Shown: positions 1 to 10,640 of the stretch, piece after piece
Layout of the letters: each line of letters opens with the position of its first letter
Numbering within the stretch: position 1 is the stretch's first letter
NCBI GenBank assembly: GCA_028564705.1
Contig: JAPXFQ010002425.1
Span: forward strand, 1 to 64,000
Length of the DNA stretch: 64,000 bases
Origin: Apricaphanius iberus
Lineage: Eukaryota; Chordata; Actinopteri; Cyprinodontiformes; Aphaniidae
Direction: 5' to 3'
Program-made: the position numbers and the translations under genes
Notes under the pieces: model-generated
Seen by the model: the letters and a program-made list of their open reading frames with translations, nothing else
Databases searched by the model: none
Told to the model about the DNA's origin: nothing

Positions 1-106
1 CCCATAAACAATACTGAGACACATTTTTACCATCATGCAAGCTATATAAACAGACTTTTACCTTTTGAACAATAAAAGTTTAAAACATATATAGAATAAC
101 ACCACA
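1..106 (-). mobile_element. LTR fragment cut by window edge
   Basis: Read on the minus strand, this stretch matches the first ~100 bases (U3 start, TGTGGTGTTATTC-type) of the LTRs at 1492 and 8884, with scattered differences. The LTR tip is at 106 and the rest lies left of the window. The polypurine tract that precedes the 3' LTR of this family is absent to its right, so it is a 5' LTR or a solo LTR. It is a relative of the LARD-like element, in the opposite orientation. Confidence 0.75.
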
Positions 107-894
107 GTAATCAATAAACAATGCTCAAAATATAAAATAAATCCATAAATACACTGCTTAACATTGACAACTTGTCCCTCCTCCTTTTCAGTTCCCTGCT
201 TACTTTATCACACTTACTTTATCCATTACCTGTCACATACATACTAAAACCAAATTTAGCTAACTTATCTGCTTAACTGCTGACTTCGCAATCAGTCTAA
301 AAAAATGAAATATAATGCAGAAAACACTCAACATCTCAACAAAACACAAACAAAATATTTTCCCAGACGAATATGAAGCTAATTTAAAAGCATTGAAAGC
401 ATAAAACCTCATTCTAAGTACCTGGGAAAGGGAGATGTAAATAACCATAACCATAAGTTTACGCCTGCTCAGCACGTGCTGACTGATAAATCTGACACAT
501 CAGAGAGGCGGAGTCTAAAGCAGAATAGTCGATCACAATCAGCTGGTCAACCTCAAAGCTGGTGTCATGTTTGACAGGGAGGGGAGAGGAAGCAGTCGCA
601 AGGGGGAGGAGACAACGAGTGGTCAGAGAAACAGAGGAGCGACAGCTCTAAGACATTTTTGCAAAACTGTGGAAATAGTTTTGAGATAATTGAACTGTTC
701 AGTGCTGATTGTAATTATGGTTGTGTTTTGTTAATGTTTGAAAAAGCAAACAAAAACAACATGGCAATCAAACTTAAGACCGGACTTTGATATTTTTTTT
801 CCTTCTTTTGCATGCCCTAAGCACAATTGAGCTGAAGGTTGTGAAGTGATGCTTGGACATTAACTTTCAAAAAAACAAAATTCACGTTTCTATC
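107..894. other. No gene recognised
   Basis: AT-rich DNA with only short open frames and no domain I recognise. A more GC-rich patch (about 500-640) contains purine-rich segments but no clear repeat ends. Confidence 0.5.
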
Positions 895-902
895 ACCTAT
901 TG

Positions 903-1103
903 CAGGGGTGGGGAACCCTGGTCCTCGAGGGCCGCATTCCTCTAAGTTTTCCAGGCAACCCTGCTTCAACACACCTGACTCAAATCAAATGGATCCAACA
1001 GCCAATGAAGTTTTGCACAATTACTAGTTCGTTTTATTCAGGTGTGTTTGCGCAGGGAAACATGGAAACCTTGCAGAATGAGGGCCAAGGTTCCCCACCC
1101 CTG
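903..1103. mobile_element. hAT-type MITE (201 bp)
   Basis: The ends form a terminal inverted repeat: CAGGGGTGGGGAACC at the left and the complementary GGTTCCCCACCCCTG at the right. It is flanked by an 8-bp near-perfect duplication (acctattg at 895-902, ccctattg at 1104-1111), as expected for hAT. There is no coding capacity. The internal wording (ggtcctcgagggcc) is typical of a very common fish hAT MITE. Confidence 0.85.
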
Positions 1104-1449
1104 CCCTATTGGAACTCCTGAAAGAGCAGAAGTTTTCTCGGAACTCTCCCATGAAATCCCGATGACTGACTCTAGCTGAAACAGCTGAGGCGTGTAATGC
1201 TTTAGTTCTCGGTTTCTTAGTGACCGCCTGGGTGAGTCGTAAAGGCACTCCTGGAATAATTTTGTTAGGCTTTTCCTGAGAAGTTTTACGACTGTTATTT
1301 TTTTTATTTATATTTTTTACCATTTGCCGGAAAATCGGATCTTTTTCTAGGTTTAAAATCCTCTTGTTTCCCCGACTATATCTTTATTTTATTTTCAAGC
1401 AAAAGTGTGTTGTATCTACACATTTCCAAATCCATATAGGATGCATTTA

Positions 1450-1450
<1 letters not shown>
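1104..1450. other. No gene recognised
   Basis: Unique-looking AT-rich sequence between the MITE and the TA repeat. No coding or repeat signature seen. Confidence 0.5.

Positions 1451-1490
<40 letters not shown>
1451..1490. repeat. (TA)n microsatellite
   Basis: About 20 TA units directly abutting the 5' LTR at 1492. It is probably the target into which the LTR element inserted; another TA tract lies where the 3' LTR is truncated. Confidence 0.95.
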
Positions 1491-1491
<1 letters not shown>

Positions 1492-1494
<3 letters not shown>

Positions 1495-2030
1495 GGTGTT
1501 ATTCTGCATAGGGTTTAAACTTTTATTATTCAGAAGGTAAAAGTCTGTTTATATAGTTTGCATGATTGTAAAATATATGTCTGTCACTATTGTTTATGGG
1601 GGTAAGCTTTTAAGTCATAAAACTCTGGGGTGAGTTTTATTGCAAGCTGAAAAAACAGGACGTCTGTAGATTTAGTGTGTTGCCATAAAACCATAAAACT
1701 CAGAATGAGCTTTTAAGAAAAGACGTCTCACCCATATGACTGTATAATTTTCTGACAGCCAATAATGGCTAAGACACTGTATGGAAATGTTCTGATTGGA
1801 GGGAGTAGAAACGCCTAGAGGCCCGGTTTTCTATAAAGCTGTGAAATGAAGATCATTTAATTGTAAGACTTCTTTAAATCTGGACCACAGAGGAAATTAC
1901 GGGGGCAACTTCCTCTGTAAAACTGCAATTTGTTAATCTGTTCAAAATAAATGTTAAACTGGAAATTGGCTCCATTTTGTCTCTGCTTGAACATGCATTG
2001 AATTAATTATGATAATTATTTAATTCAACA
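1492..2030 (+). repeat. 5' LTR of LARD-like element
   Basis: 539 bp, beginning TGTGGTG and ending TTCAACA. A TATA box (TATAAAG, 1832-1838) and a polyadenylation signal (AATAAA, 1946-1951) are ordered as in a retroviral U3-R-U5. The same start recurs at 8884, and the same U3/R wording and end recur in the solo LTR at 9908-10514. Confidence 0.9.
1832..1838 (+). promoter_or_regulatory. LTR TATA box
   Basis: TATAAAG in U3, repeated at the equivalent place in the 3' LTR and in the solo LTR. It lies about 110 bases upstream of the AATAAA at 1946, giving a short R region. Confidence 0.7.
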
Positions 2031-2032
2031 AA

Positions 2033-2048
2033 TGGTGACCTCGACTGT
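2033..2048 (+). promoter_or_regulatory. Primer-binding site, tRNA-Trp-like
   Basis: Two bases after the LTR end lies TGGTGACCTCGAC. From memory of tRNA 3' ends this fits the complement of tRNA-Trp with one mismatch in the first 13 bases. ERV-C has a different PBS (tRNA-Ala-like). Confidence 0.7.
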
Positions 2049-2130
2049 GTGCAGGGTTTTGGACCAGGCTCCAGTTATATTTTTTAAGTTAATTAACGGA
2101 CATGTATTTGCTCTATTGACAATTTGCATT

Positions 2131-2131
<1 letters not shown>

Positions 2132-2174
<43 letters not shown>

Positions 2175-2183
2175 CCCCCCCCC
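2132..2183 (+). repeat. Poly-C tract
   Basis: Forty uninterrupted C residues, then AAT, then nine more C. It lies about 100 bases after the primer site inside the leader. The reverse strand is G-rich and could form quadruplexes; the length may also be an assembly artefact. Confidence 0.9.
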
Positions 2184-2489
2184 TTTCAGCAGAGCTCAGC
2201 TGTTTTTTAATTCTATTGATTGGTTAATCTAACATTGGGTAATGTTGTCATGCAAGTTAAATAAGTTTTTTTGTTTTGAGCAGATTAACTGTTGCAAGCC
2301 CGGAGTGTTGAAGCTGTCTGTCTGTTTCCCTGTTTCTGAGTAGGATTGAGTCCTTCTTTACGCTCCGTAGAGAAACACCGGTGCCTGTTGGGAGATGGAG
2401 TTTCTTACTCTGCGGGCCCAGTGGGGGCTGCCTGTTCTCCGGGGCGGACAGTGTAGCAGATGGACCGATATCTTCAACGACTCAAACTC

Positions 2490-2690
2490 GGACCCACGGT
2501 GCGGATCGGAACTCGACGGGTTGGCCACTCTGCCCAGATAGGACGCTATTTGGGGGCTCCCAGGCTGCGAGCGAAATAGCAGCACAGGGCCTGTGGCGCC
2601 CTCTGACTGCTGGACGGCTGACCTGGGAGAGGGGCTGCGTTTACAGCGACCCAAACGCTGGCTGAGCACCTCGATTGGAATTGCGAAAAT
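2490..2690 (+). promoter_or_regulatory. Leader block shared with ERV-C
   Basis: GC-rich block with repeated matches to the ERV-C leader read on its minus strand (42080-42280). Shared strings include cacggtgcggatcgg, gccctctgactgct and gagaggggctgcgtt-like. In retroviruses this location holds dimerisation and packaging signals, so retention here in an element with no genes suggests a packaging function (inference). Confidence 0.65.
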
Positions 2691-2720
2691 GGTCCGGCAT
2701 TTTTTGGAAAAGGTCCGATG

Positions 2721-5700
2721 AGGTTAGTGTTTAGATTTCTGCTTGTACAAGGGTGTGTCTATGTGTGTTTGTGAGATGTTTTTGTACGCAGGCGCTTTGC
2801 GATACGTGCTGCTGATGTTGCGTTTTGTGTTAAAATGTTATAGTATAAATAATGAACTCGAGTATAATAAATACATTAAAATAGATAAATGAATATCTAA
2901 CTACATATGATGGATAACTGTAATTAAAAATATATAAGAATCAGTTGTGAACATTTACGGCAGGCCATCAGGGTGGCCGCCCTAAGCTAGGTGCTATGGC
3001 GGAGCTAATACTGTGTGAGTTTTTGCTTGATAGCATGGCTAACATACGACAGCTTTGACTATATGTTTTAATTAATTAATTAGTGGTAGTAGGCGGTTTT
3101 CTGCCATCTGTTCGAGTCTTTTGAGTGGTTTTCTGGAGGCCGGCGCCAGGAAATTTCTCAAAGCGGACTACGGAACTTGTAACAGATTGGTGTAAACCTC
3201 CGCAAGAAAATAATTAATACGGTCTAAAAGTCACCGCTTATAATGTTGTGTTTTTTGTTAATGGTTTTGGGCTGTAACGGACGTAGTTGGTTCGGTGTTT
3301 TCTGTGCGGAACGGCTGTTAGGAAACATATGTTTCAGTCCGCGTGGGAAGAACAGTAGATTTTTTGTTCATGCCGAATTAAAGTTTGGTGACGTGGTATA
3401 AATTGTGCGGATTAAGTCCTGGTATTGCGGTAAGTCATCTTCTAAAGTGTGTGTTGCGATGTTCTGGAGTGTTTTCGCCGTACGTTTTGTATTGTTTAAC
3501 GTTTCGTTTCACAAAGAAAGCTAACGGTAGCACGTGGAGGTAGGCTGCTATGCTAAGCTAGCGGTGGTGGCTTTTGTGTGTCAATGTGTTTGTGGTTGAA
3601 ACTAACTGCATGTTCTATGTGTGGCAAGCTGAAAGTTGATTTTGGATAGAAAGTGATTACAGACTCCTGCAGACGATTGCCTTGTTAAGACTTAAACTTA
3701 TTTGGATTTTTGTTAACTTTTTCTGGTTGAGTCGGATGTAAAACGGCCTCAAGATAACTGCTCAGATAACTTTTGGTTGCTACTCCCTTAGGCAATGTTT
3801 TAGCAGATTTTCTACGAAGGGCAATTTTAGGTGTTTCATGTTTAACTGAACTGTTACGGTACGGAGATTAAAGATTAAGAAGTACATGCTGAATTTGGTT
3901 AACTGGTTTTGCCGGAGACGGCTCGCTTTATCACATGAGGAGAGCATGTACAGTTATTGGGATAGTGATGCATGTTACAATTAAACGCAAATGACTAAGA
4001 ACAGTTACTCATGAGTCGATTCTGACTTGGCGAAGTTTTAATTTTTGATTTCATCTTTGAAATTAAAAAGAGAGGAGAGTGTATAGTCAAAATAAAAGTT
4101 GCATTTTTTGAATTTTTGAGTAGGTAGATTTTTTGCTTTTTGGATTGATCTAAGCAGGATTTGATTAAGTTGGCCTAAATAAAGATAAAGCTATAAGCAG
4201 TAATTATAAGAATTAACGAAAAGCAAACGGTGTTAATTGGAAAGCAACAAACTGGTCTAAATTATTTTTTTTAAGCACCGTGTTGAATGATACAGAGAAT
4301 GAATTCTTTCTGTGATTTAAATAGTATCATTTATGCTAAAATTATGTTTGGCTTATTTCTGATGGCTCTATAGACTTTAGAACTATAGCTTGGTCTCTGA
4401 ATAAATGATCTAAAGGAGACTGATGTTAAATTATTTAAACAATTGAACATTCTTAATGATTTTGTGGACACTCAAGGCTTATTGGAGTTATCAATTTTCA
4501 ACTGGGGCTCAAGAAGTAACCCAGCATACTTCAATTCCGTTACAAATTGAATGTTTTTAACATGCAAAACAACACTTATCATAGTGATATTTTCTAAACT
4601 AGTGGGATTTGAATGTTTGAGTTTGAAGAAAAAAAAACATTAAAACACAGAGTCATCTGTAAGTAATCAGTTTGTTTTTAAACAGGCTGGGGATAAATTT
4701 GAATTGGTCTAAGGATTGAAAGTAATGAATATCGCGGTGATCGAAAATGATGGTTTAATTTGGAAGTAAGAAGTAAATTCTAAATTCATTTATTCTGATC
4801 GTGTAGAGGCAAAATGTGATTGGACCAGCTACATTGAAATAATTTTTACCATATATTTGAATGCACATTTTGTTTTAACAAATAAGAATCGGTTTTAGTT
4901 TTAAAGTTTAAGATTAATCTTTCAGATGTTCTTTGTTGATTGTTAGCTAGTTTATTTGATGCTGAGAGTAAATTTACAGGTCCTAAAACATTTGGAACAG
5001 TTCTTATCCTAGAATAATGGCATAATATATCATTTGATTAGTGGGGACTCTGTAACTGACAATTTATTTAGATTTTTTTGATTTTATTTTCTTTATTTTT
5101 TCTTATTTTTATTTTTATTTATTTATTTTTTTTCTCTCTCAACCTTTATATATTTGGTTCGACTTGGATTATGACCCAGATTTCTGAACTGCGGTCTGCT
5201 TATTAATTAGAACTTTGGAAAAATGTTAATTTGAGAAGCTGGATTAAAGAAAACATGATTCAGTGGTAATGTATTTGACATCTCTAGAAGCTTCAATTTA
5301 ATTTGGTGTTTATCATTGGAGAAAAGAAAAAAAAGAAGCCTGAGAGGAAAAGAGGGATACTGAAAAAATGCTGGTTTTTATTTTTTATTTTTTTATTTTA
5401 ATGCGACTAGTTTTTGTTTAGAGAAATCTCATCTCTTGAACCTCCTTTATTGAATTTTTTTGTTTTGTTTTACTGCTAAGGGGAATTAGACTACTATGTA
5501 TCCTACAAAAATTTAAGAGGAGTTTTACTTGCAAAAATCACTTTGACTATGTTCAATTCCCTTCACAGAATCGGACAGATGTTTTTGAAGTATGAAATGT
5601 TTTCATTATTTACAATCAAGAATATTTGGGCAAGTGAGCACATTTGGGTTTGTTTAAAGAGGAATCATATAAGCAAAAGTACTTTGAATTTATATTGGCT

Positions 5701-6600
5701 TGTGTTTAAAAAAAAAAAGTACTTTAGGTTTGGCAATATTTATAGGGAAGCTGTTTTGTCAGTGATTTAAATCTTGTATTTTTCTTTAGAAATATGGATA
5801 GAATTTGAAGTATAGCAAACTGAAGACTGTTTTTGTAAACTATGTTGTGTTTATCAGTCAGTACTGTTCTCTGATTTTGTTTAAAACATTTGATGTTTTT
5901 AATTTTGATAATTTTTGTCTGAGCCAGCTTGATAGAGATCCAGTACACTAAGTGATGGGGAGTTGGAGACTGGATCTTTGCAGATGGTTATTGACTTTAT
6001 TTTTGTTATTGCAATGTTTTAGTGGTGCTTTAGCAATATCTAACAGACAAATCCAGCCTTTTTGCTTGTTTCTTTTTTTATTTAATTTTATTTTTCTAAG
6101 AACTAAGTGTGTTGATAAAATATTGCGATGGTCAATCTTTATAAATGTTTAATTTACACATGAGATGGAAGAGACATTTATCAAATTGAAAAAATAGAGA
6201 AAGGCATTGCATTGATAAAATATAGAATATAAATTGGATGAAAAATGAAGGAATCATTAATTAAAATAAGCAGGGGAAGAATTAGAACAACAGTTTAATT
6301 AGACGTATAAGGATTAATTATTATTCCTGGTGGAGAGAGCAAACCTATTAATTAGTATATTTTTACCAGAATTTATACTGAAGAAATTATTACTGGTATG
6401 ACTGATTGAAGTAAAATTAAAATAGAGCCCACATAGGCAGTCTGAGTGTGGAAGATATTTAAATTCAGCATTCGAGGAAGGAGACTAATGAATATGAAAA
6501 TAAAAAGTTTAAATAAAACTTGATTTGAATAGGCTGAGAGGATCGACTCTCTGTCTGTCTTTTTTTTTCTTCCTCTAATTATATATTTTTTCTCTTTTCC
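2721..6600 (+). other. LARD internal region, no genes
   Basis: Almost 4 kb of AT-rich sequence with no frame longer than about 75 codons and no similarity I can see to gag or pol motifs. It occupies the place where ERV-C carries gag and most of pol. Confidence 0.6.
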
Positions 6601-6614
6601 TCATCCCGCAACAG

Positions 6615-7067
6615 AGACCCCTCAGATAACATTCTTGAGATGTAATTTATGATCCTGGGGAGATAAGATGGGTGGGGGTGCGTGGGCTGATGACGGATAG
6701 TGCCAGGCGCCCGCCATAACTGCCAAAGAAAGAAACATCTATACGACCAGCGCAGGAGTTTGTCTCTCTTGTGCTCTGCTCCCACACAGGGGGGCACCGG
6801 TGACTGTATATTTTCAGGGGTGAACTGGAGGGCACCCTCAAAGGAGCACGTTTCCTCATGCTGAGCTGAACTTTCAAGGACAATATGTGTGAATCCACTT
6901 GGCTGGCGTGAGATGGACTGTTTCTGCTGAAGAAGTGATGATCAAAGACTGTTGACTCAATGTCACTGTTGCTGAATTAACCACAAGAGTTTCTGTTTGT
7001 CTGATCGAAGGTGGCCGAGGTTCCTCGAACTTTGATACCCCCTTGTCTTCCCCAGGATTATCTCCAG
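6615..7067 (+). other. Exon-like block in LARD
   Basis: A pyrimidine-rich stretch ending CGCAACAG precedes position 6615, and CCAG|GTAAAA follows at 7067, so the block has the borders of an internal exon. It is clearly more GC-rich than its surroundings and has stops in all forward frames, so it is non-coding. The string CCCCAGGATTATCTCCAGG near its end (7050-7068) recurs at 7566-7584. There is no evidence of real splicing. Confidence 0.35.
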
Positions 7068-7799
7068 GTAAAATACCACCATTTACCGGGAACAAAATTT
7101 GGAAGGAAAAATTGGGCCGATAGCAGGGGGTTGCTGGCTGGTGAGAGAGAAAATTTTTTTTTTCTTATTTTTACGTTTTCATCCACAGGGATGTACTGAA
7201 TTTAAGAAAGGATATATTGTAATGGAACAGACATAAGTGTCTTAAACTGGATAAATAAAATAAGTAAATGTAAGAATCAATTTGGGTGAACAAGCAAATG
7301 GATAGTAATTAGTTGAACTGTAGACAAAAAGTAAACTCTTGAGCCTGCTCTTGCTTTTAAATCCATTAATGAGGGAGGTGTTTTTGGTTTAGTTTTTAGG
7401 AAAAACAACGGTGTTGTATCAAAATAATATGGACTTGCTCTTTCCCCAGGGATTGTTTTTAATTAGATGGGTGAAATAATTTCTCAGCACAATACAGTTG
7501 GATTAGATTGAAAAGGAGTGATCACAAGACCGGATCAAAAAACTGTCTTTTTTAGATGTTTACAAGCTTATGCCCCCAGGATTATCTCCAGGATTCAGCA
7601 GCGCGTGAGGAGCACACAATCTCCTCTGGTCACAGCTGACTGCAGCTGCTGAAAGGGTCCAAGGTACAGCTCCAGGTCGAAGGCGTGAGGAGTCCAGTGG
7701 TTCAGCCAGTTCCAGATGACAGCTGGGAACACACACAAAGTGCAGCTCCACGCCAACGACGAACCTGGTTAGGATCAGCAGGAATCTGCCTAAAGAGGG
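7068..7799 (+). other. LARD internal region, no genes
   Basis: Non-coding sequence joining the exon-like block to the part shared with ERV-C. It includes the second CCCCAGGATTATCTCCAGG copy at 7566-7584 and a GC-rich patch (7590-7800). Confidence 0.5.
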
Positions 7800-8330
7800 T
7801 CAAGAAGGTTTTGACCAAGCTGAATCGGAAGCTGGGGCCACAGGCGGCGGAGCCTAGCTCACCCAGAAGGTTGTTTGGGTGGTGATATTACTCATCCAGT
7901 GTGATCTATGTGCCAATGAATGAGATGGGCAATTTGAAATTGTCATCTCAAAGAGGGATCTACAGAAGAAGATCACAACTCACCAATCAGCTGCACAGCA
8001 GGTTTTAACCACCCCACATCGGTGGGGTAAGCTATGGGAAGCGGGGCCTGTCTGTGCATTTGTGTTTATTGGGGGAAATGCTCAATTAATGAAGTAATTG
8101 GCATTTCAGAGAGTGGTTATCTGCATATATGGGAGTAAAACTGGAATACTAAAAAATAGGAGCCTTCCACACTGATCAGCTCTGTACATCGCTCTCCAGC
8201 TGCCAGGAGCCATGGAGGGGGCTATAATGAGAGTGAAGAAAGAGGAACAGAATACAAATATAAAGACTGAACATTTATTAATAATTTTTTGCATTTTACA
8301 GGTTGTTTAACTATTTGATTAACTATTTTA
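7800..8330 (+). promoter_or_regulatory. pol-env junction block with splice acceptor
   Basis: Parallel to ERV-C about 34900-35600 (minus strand): shared strings include CACCCAGAAG, CAGTGTGATCT, CACAGCAGGTTTT, GCGGGGCCTGTCTGTG, ATTGGGGGAAATG and GACTGAACATTTATTAAT. Both copies have a T-rich tract ending TTTTACAG before GTTGTTTAAC (AG at 8300-8301 here), a good candidate for the env-mRNA splice acceptor in the provirus. In the LARD element the env ORF that would follow is missing. Confidence 0.7.
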
Positions 8331-8859
8331 TTCACAAGTGCAGAATTGCCTAAGAGGGTTTCTGAAAGAATTTTAATCAGTTAATTTTATTTCTTAATTT
8401 CCAGTTCTCTTTAAGGTTCTATTAAGGTTTGCATTAATAAAACAAAAGGGTCTACTAGAGGAAAGACTAAATAGACTCGAGGATTACATTTGTAAAGGGT
8501 TCTTAATACCTTCTATTTCACAGGTTTCTTAACACTTTAAGTTTGATTTATTTCAGAATATAACATAGTAAGAATGTATTTGTTCATGGATTTTCTAAGC
8601 TTCTTCCACAAGTATTAACATGTTTCAAGTCAGATTTAATTATCTCTTCACATGTAAGACATTCTTATACATTTTTGGGTTTTGAATTAGTTTTTGGGAA
8701 TTGTTAAAATAATTTTTTTGTATAATGCCAAAAGAGGGTGGATTTATGAAATTTCTTGGATTTGATTTCTTGCATTCTCAAAATGCTTTACAGGTTTTGA
8801 TCTTAAGTTCTAAACACTTACCTTGAAGGAGAGTACAGAGAAGATATCAATCTATTTTC
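8331..8859 (+). other. LARD 3' internal region, no genes
   Basis: AT-rich non-coding sequence between the shared splice-acceptor block and the polypurine tract. It stands where ERV-C has env; I see no Env motif. Confidence 0.5.
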
Positions 8860-8883
8860 AAAAAAAGATTGAAAAGAGGGAAT
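8860..8883 (+). promoter_or_regulatory. Polypurine tract
   Basis: A purine run (AAAAAAAGATTGAAAAGAGGG then AAT) directly before the 3' LTR. ERV-C has almost the same tract at 33125-33149 on the minus strand. It primes plus-strand DNA synthesis in LTR elements. Confidence 0.85.
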
Positions 8884-9317
8884 TGTGGTGTTATTCTGCA
8901 TAGGGTTTAAACTTTTATTATTCAGAAGGTAAAAGTCTGTTTATATAGTTTGCATGGTTGTAAAATATATGTCTGTCACTATTGTTTATGGGGGTAAGCT
9001 TTTAAGTCATAAAACTCTGGGGTGAGTTTTATTGCAAGCTGAAAAAACAGGATGTCTGTAGATTTAGTGTGTTGCCATAAAACCATAAAACTCAGAATGA
9101 GCTTTTAAGAAAAGTCGTCTCACCCATATGACTGTATAATTTTCTGACAGCCAATAATGGCTAAGACACTGTATGGAAATGTTCTGATTGAAGGGAGTAG
9201 AAACGCCTAGAGGCCCGGTTTTCTATAAAGCTGTGAAATGAAGATCATTTAATTGTCAGATTTCTTTAAATCTGGACCACAGAGGAAATTACGGGGGCAA
9301 CTTCCTCTGTAAAACTG
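8884..9317 (+). repeat. 3' LTR, truncated
   Basis: Starts TGTGGTG like the 5' LTR and follows it to CTGTAAAACTG, then stops. About 105 bases including the AATAAA and U5 are missing and are replaced by a TA repeat, so no target duplication can be read on this side. Confidence 0.9.

Positions 9318-9318
<1 letters not shown>

Positions 9319-9369
<51 letters not shown>
9319..9369. repeat. (TA)n microsatellite
   Basis: About 25 TA units at the truncation point of the 3' LTR. Confidence 0.95.
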
Positions 9370-9372
<3 letters not shown>

Positions 9373-9903
9373 TTTTTACAACCAGCCCAGGTCTAGAACT
9401 GAAAATATCTAAGAATTGTAAAACCCTCTCTAAGACAAGCACAGATGCAGGATATGAAAACAAGAAAGAAAGAAAAAATACAAACTTATATAGACCTGAA
9501 TTACAAAGTAAAAAGCACCAATCTCAATACAACTGTAGATCATAGGTGCTTTGAGACCACATGGGACATTTTCACACTCATTACATTTTGAGATAATTCC
9601 CCTTTGTACTTTCACACCGCTCGAACAATGGCTGTTCCGGTTCTAATGACTGCTCTTTTTGAGCTATTGTTTTACTGTCTGTATTTTTATAGTGCAATAG
9701 GGATCAATTGGTGTCTAAGAGGATGTCATCATTCAACTGTAATCATGTGTTGATTGGTCAAACAAGCTGATTGCTCAGCACTCACATTCTATATTCACAA
9801 AAAACATGCTTACTTTAAACAAATGCTTACATTTGCTCAAGTTCAGCAAAATCAAAAGAAGAAGTAAGTTAATTTACTTAACTTGCGTGTAACATTTTTA
9901 TGG
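9370..9903. other. No gene recognised
   Basis: AT-rich spacer between the truncated LTR element and the solo LTR. No coding or repeat signal recognised. Confidence 0.5.
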
Positions 9904-9907
9904 GTAC

Positions 9908-10514
9908 TGTCGTGACTCATATTTTTTGGGGCTACTTTATATAACAGTCTCGTATTAAATATGTTTATATAATCTTTAGTTAGTATTCAGAAAGTAAAAG
10001 TCTGTTTTAATTAGCTTGCATGATGGTAAAGATGGGTTTGTCAGTATGGTTTATGGGGCTAAGCTTTTAAGTCGTAAAACTTTTGGCTAAAGTTTATTGC
10101 AAGCTGTAAAAGCAGGATGTTTAGATAAGAAACTGGGAGAAAAGTTTTAGAGAAGCAGATAGCCATTTAACCATAAATCTTTATAATGAACCTTTGACCC
10201 AGAACAGAAACGACCCATCTTCTGACTCCAGGATTCTCTGACAGTAAATCATGGCTAAGACACTGTATGAAAATGTTCTGATTGGAGAGATTAGAAACGC
10301 CTAGAGGCCCGGTTGTCTATAAAGCTGTGAAATGAAAATCATTCAATGTTCAGATTTCTTTAAGTCTGGACCACAGAGGAACTGACGGGGGCAAAATTCC
10401 TCTGTAAAACTGCAATTTGTTAATCTGTTCAAAATAAATGTTAAGAACTGGAAATTGGTTCCTTGTCTCTGTTTTGAACATGCACAGAATTATTTGATAA
10501 CTTTTAATTCAACA
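9908..10514 (+). mobile_element. Solo LTR of ERV-C/LARD family
   Basis: 607 bp, TGTCGTGA at the start as in ERV-C and TTCAACA at the end as in the LARD 5' LTR. It is flanked by the 4-bp duplication GTAC (9904-9907 and 10515-10518), the size typical of gamma-like retroviral integrases. TATA (TATAAAG near 10319) and AATAAA (about 10432) are present. No internal sequence remains, so it is the product of LTR-LTR recombination. Confidence 0.9.
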
Positions 10515-10640
10515 GTACCATAACATTTAAAAAGTAATGCAGGTTCTTTGATTGAGTCCAACTATTATTTGATTATTATTAAAGGGGCTGTATCATGCTA
10601 TTTTACAGTGTTCAACTTCTGGGATAGACATATATATATA

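Larger units (their letters stand above)
1492..9317 (+). mobile_element. Non-coding LTR element (LARD-like), ERV-related
   Basis: Two LTRs in direct orientation (1492-2030 and 8884-9317) bound about 6.85 kb with no retroviral ORF. A primer-binding site follows the 5' LTR and a polypurine tract precedes the 3' LTR. Three parts match the ERV-C provirus at 32526-43113: the GC-rich leader (2490-2690 versus 42080-42280), the pol-env junction (7800-8330 versus about 34900-35600) and the polypurine tract with adjoining U3. Gag, pol and env are absent; in their place is AT-rich sequence with splice-like signals. The LTRs differ at only about half a dozen of 433 comparable positions by eye, so insertion looks recent. 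My inference is a non-autonomous element packaged and copied by ERV proteins. Confidence 0.85.

Noticed and set aside
2358..2669. Open frames on both strands in the GC-rich leader (103 and 94 codons)
   Set aside because: They overlap on opposite strands, follow from high GC content and fall in a leader shared with ERV-C, where the frames are not kept.
9266..9463. 65-codon minus-strand frame with a long Ile-Tyr run
   Set aside because: It is the translation of the (TA)n microsatellite.
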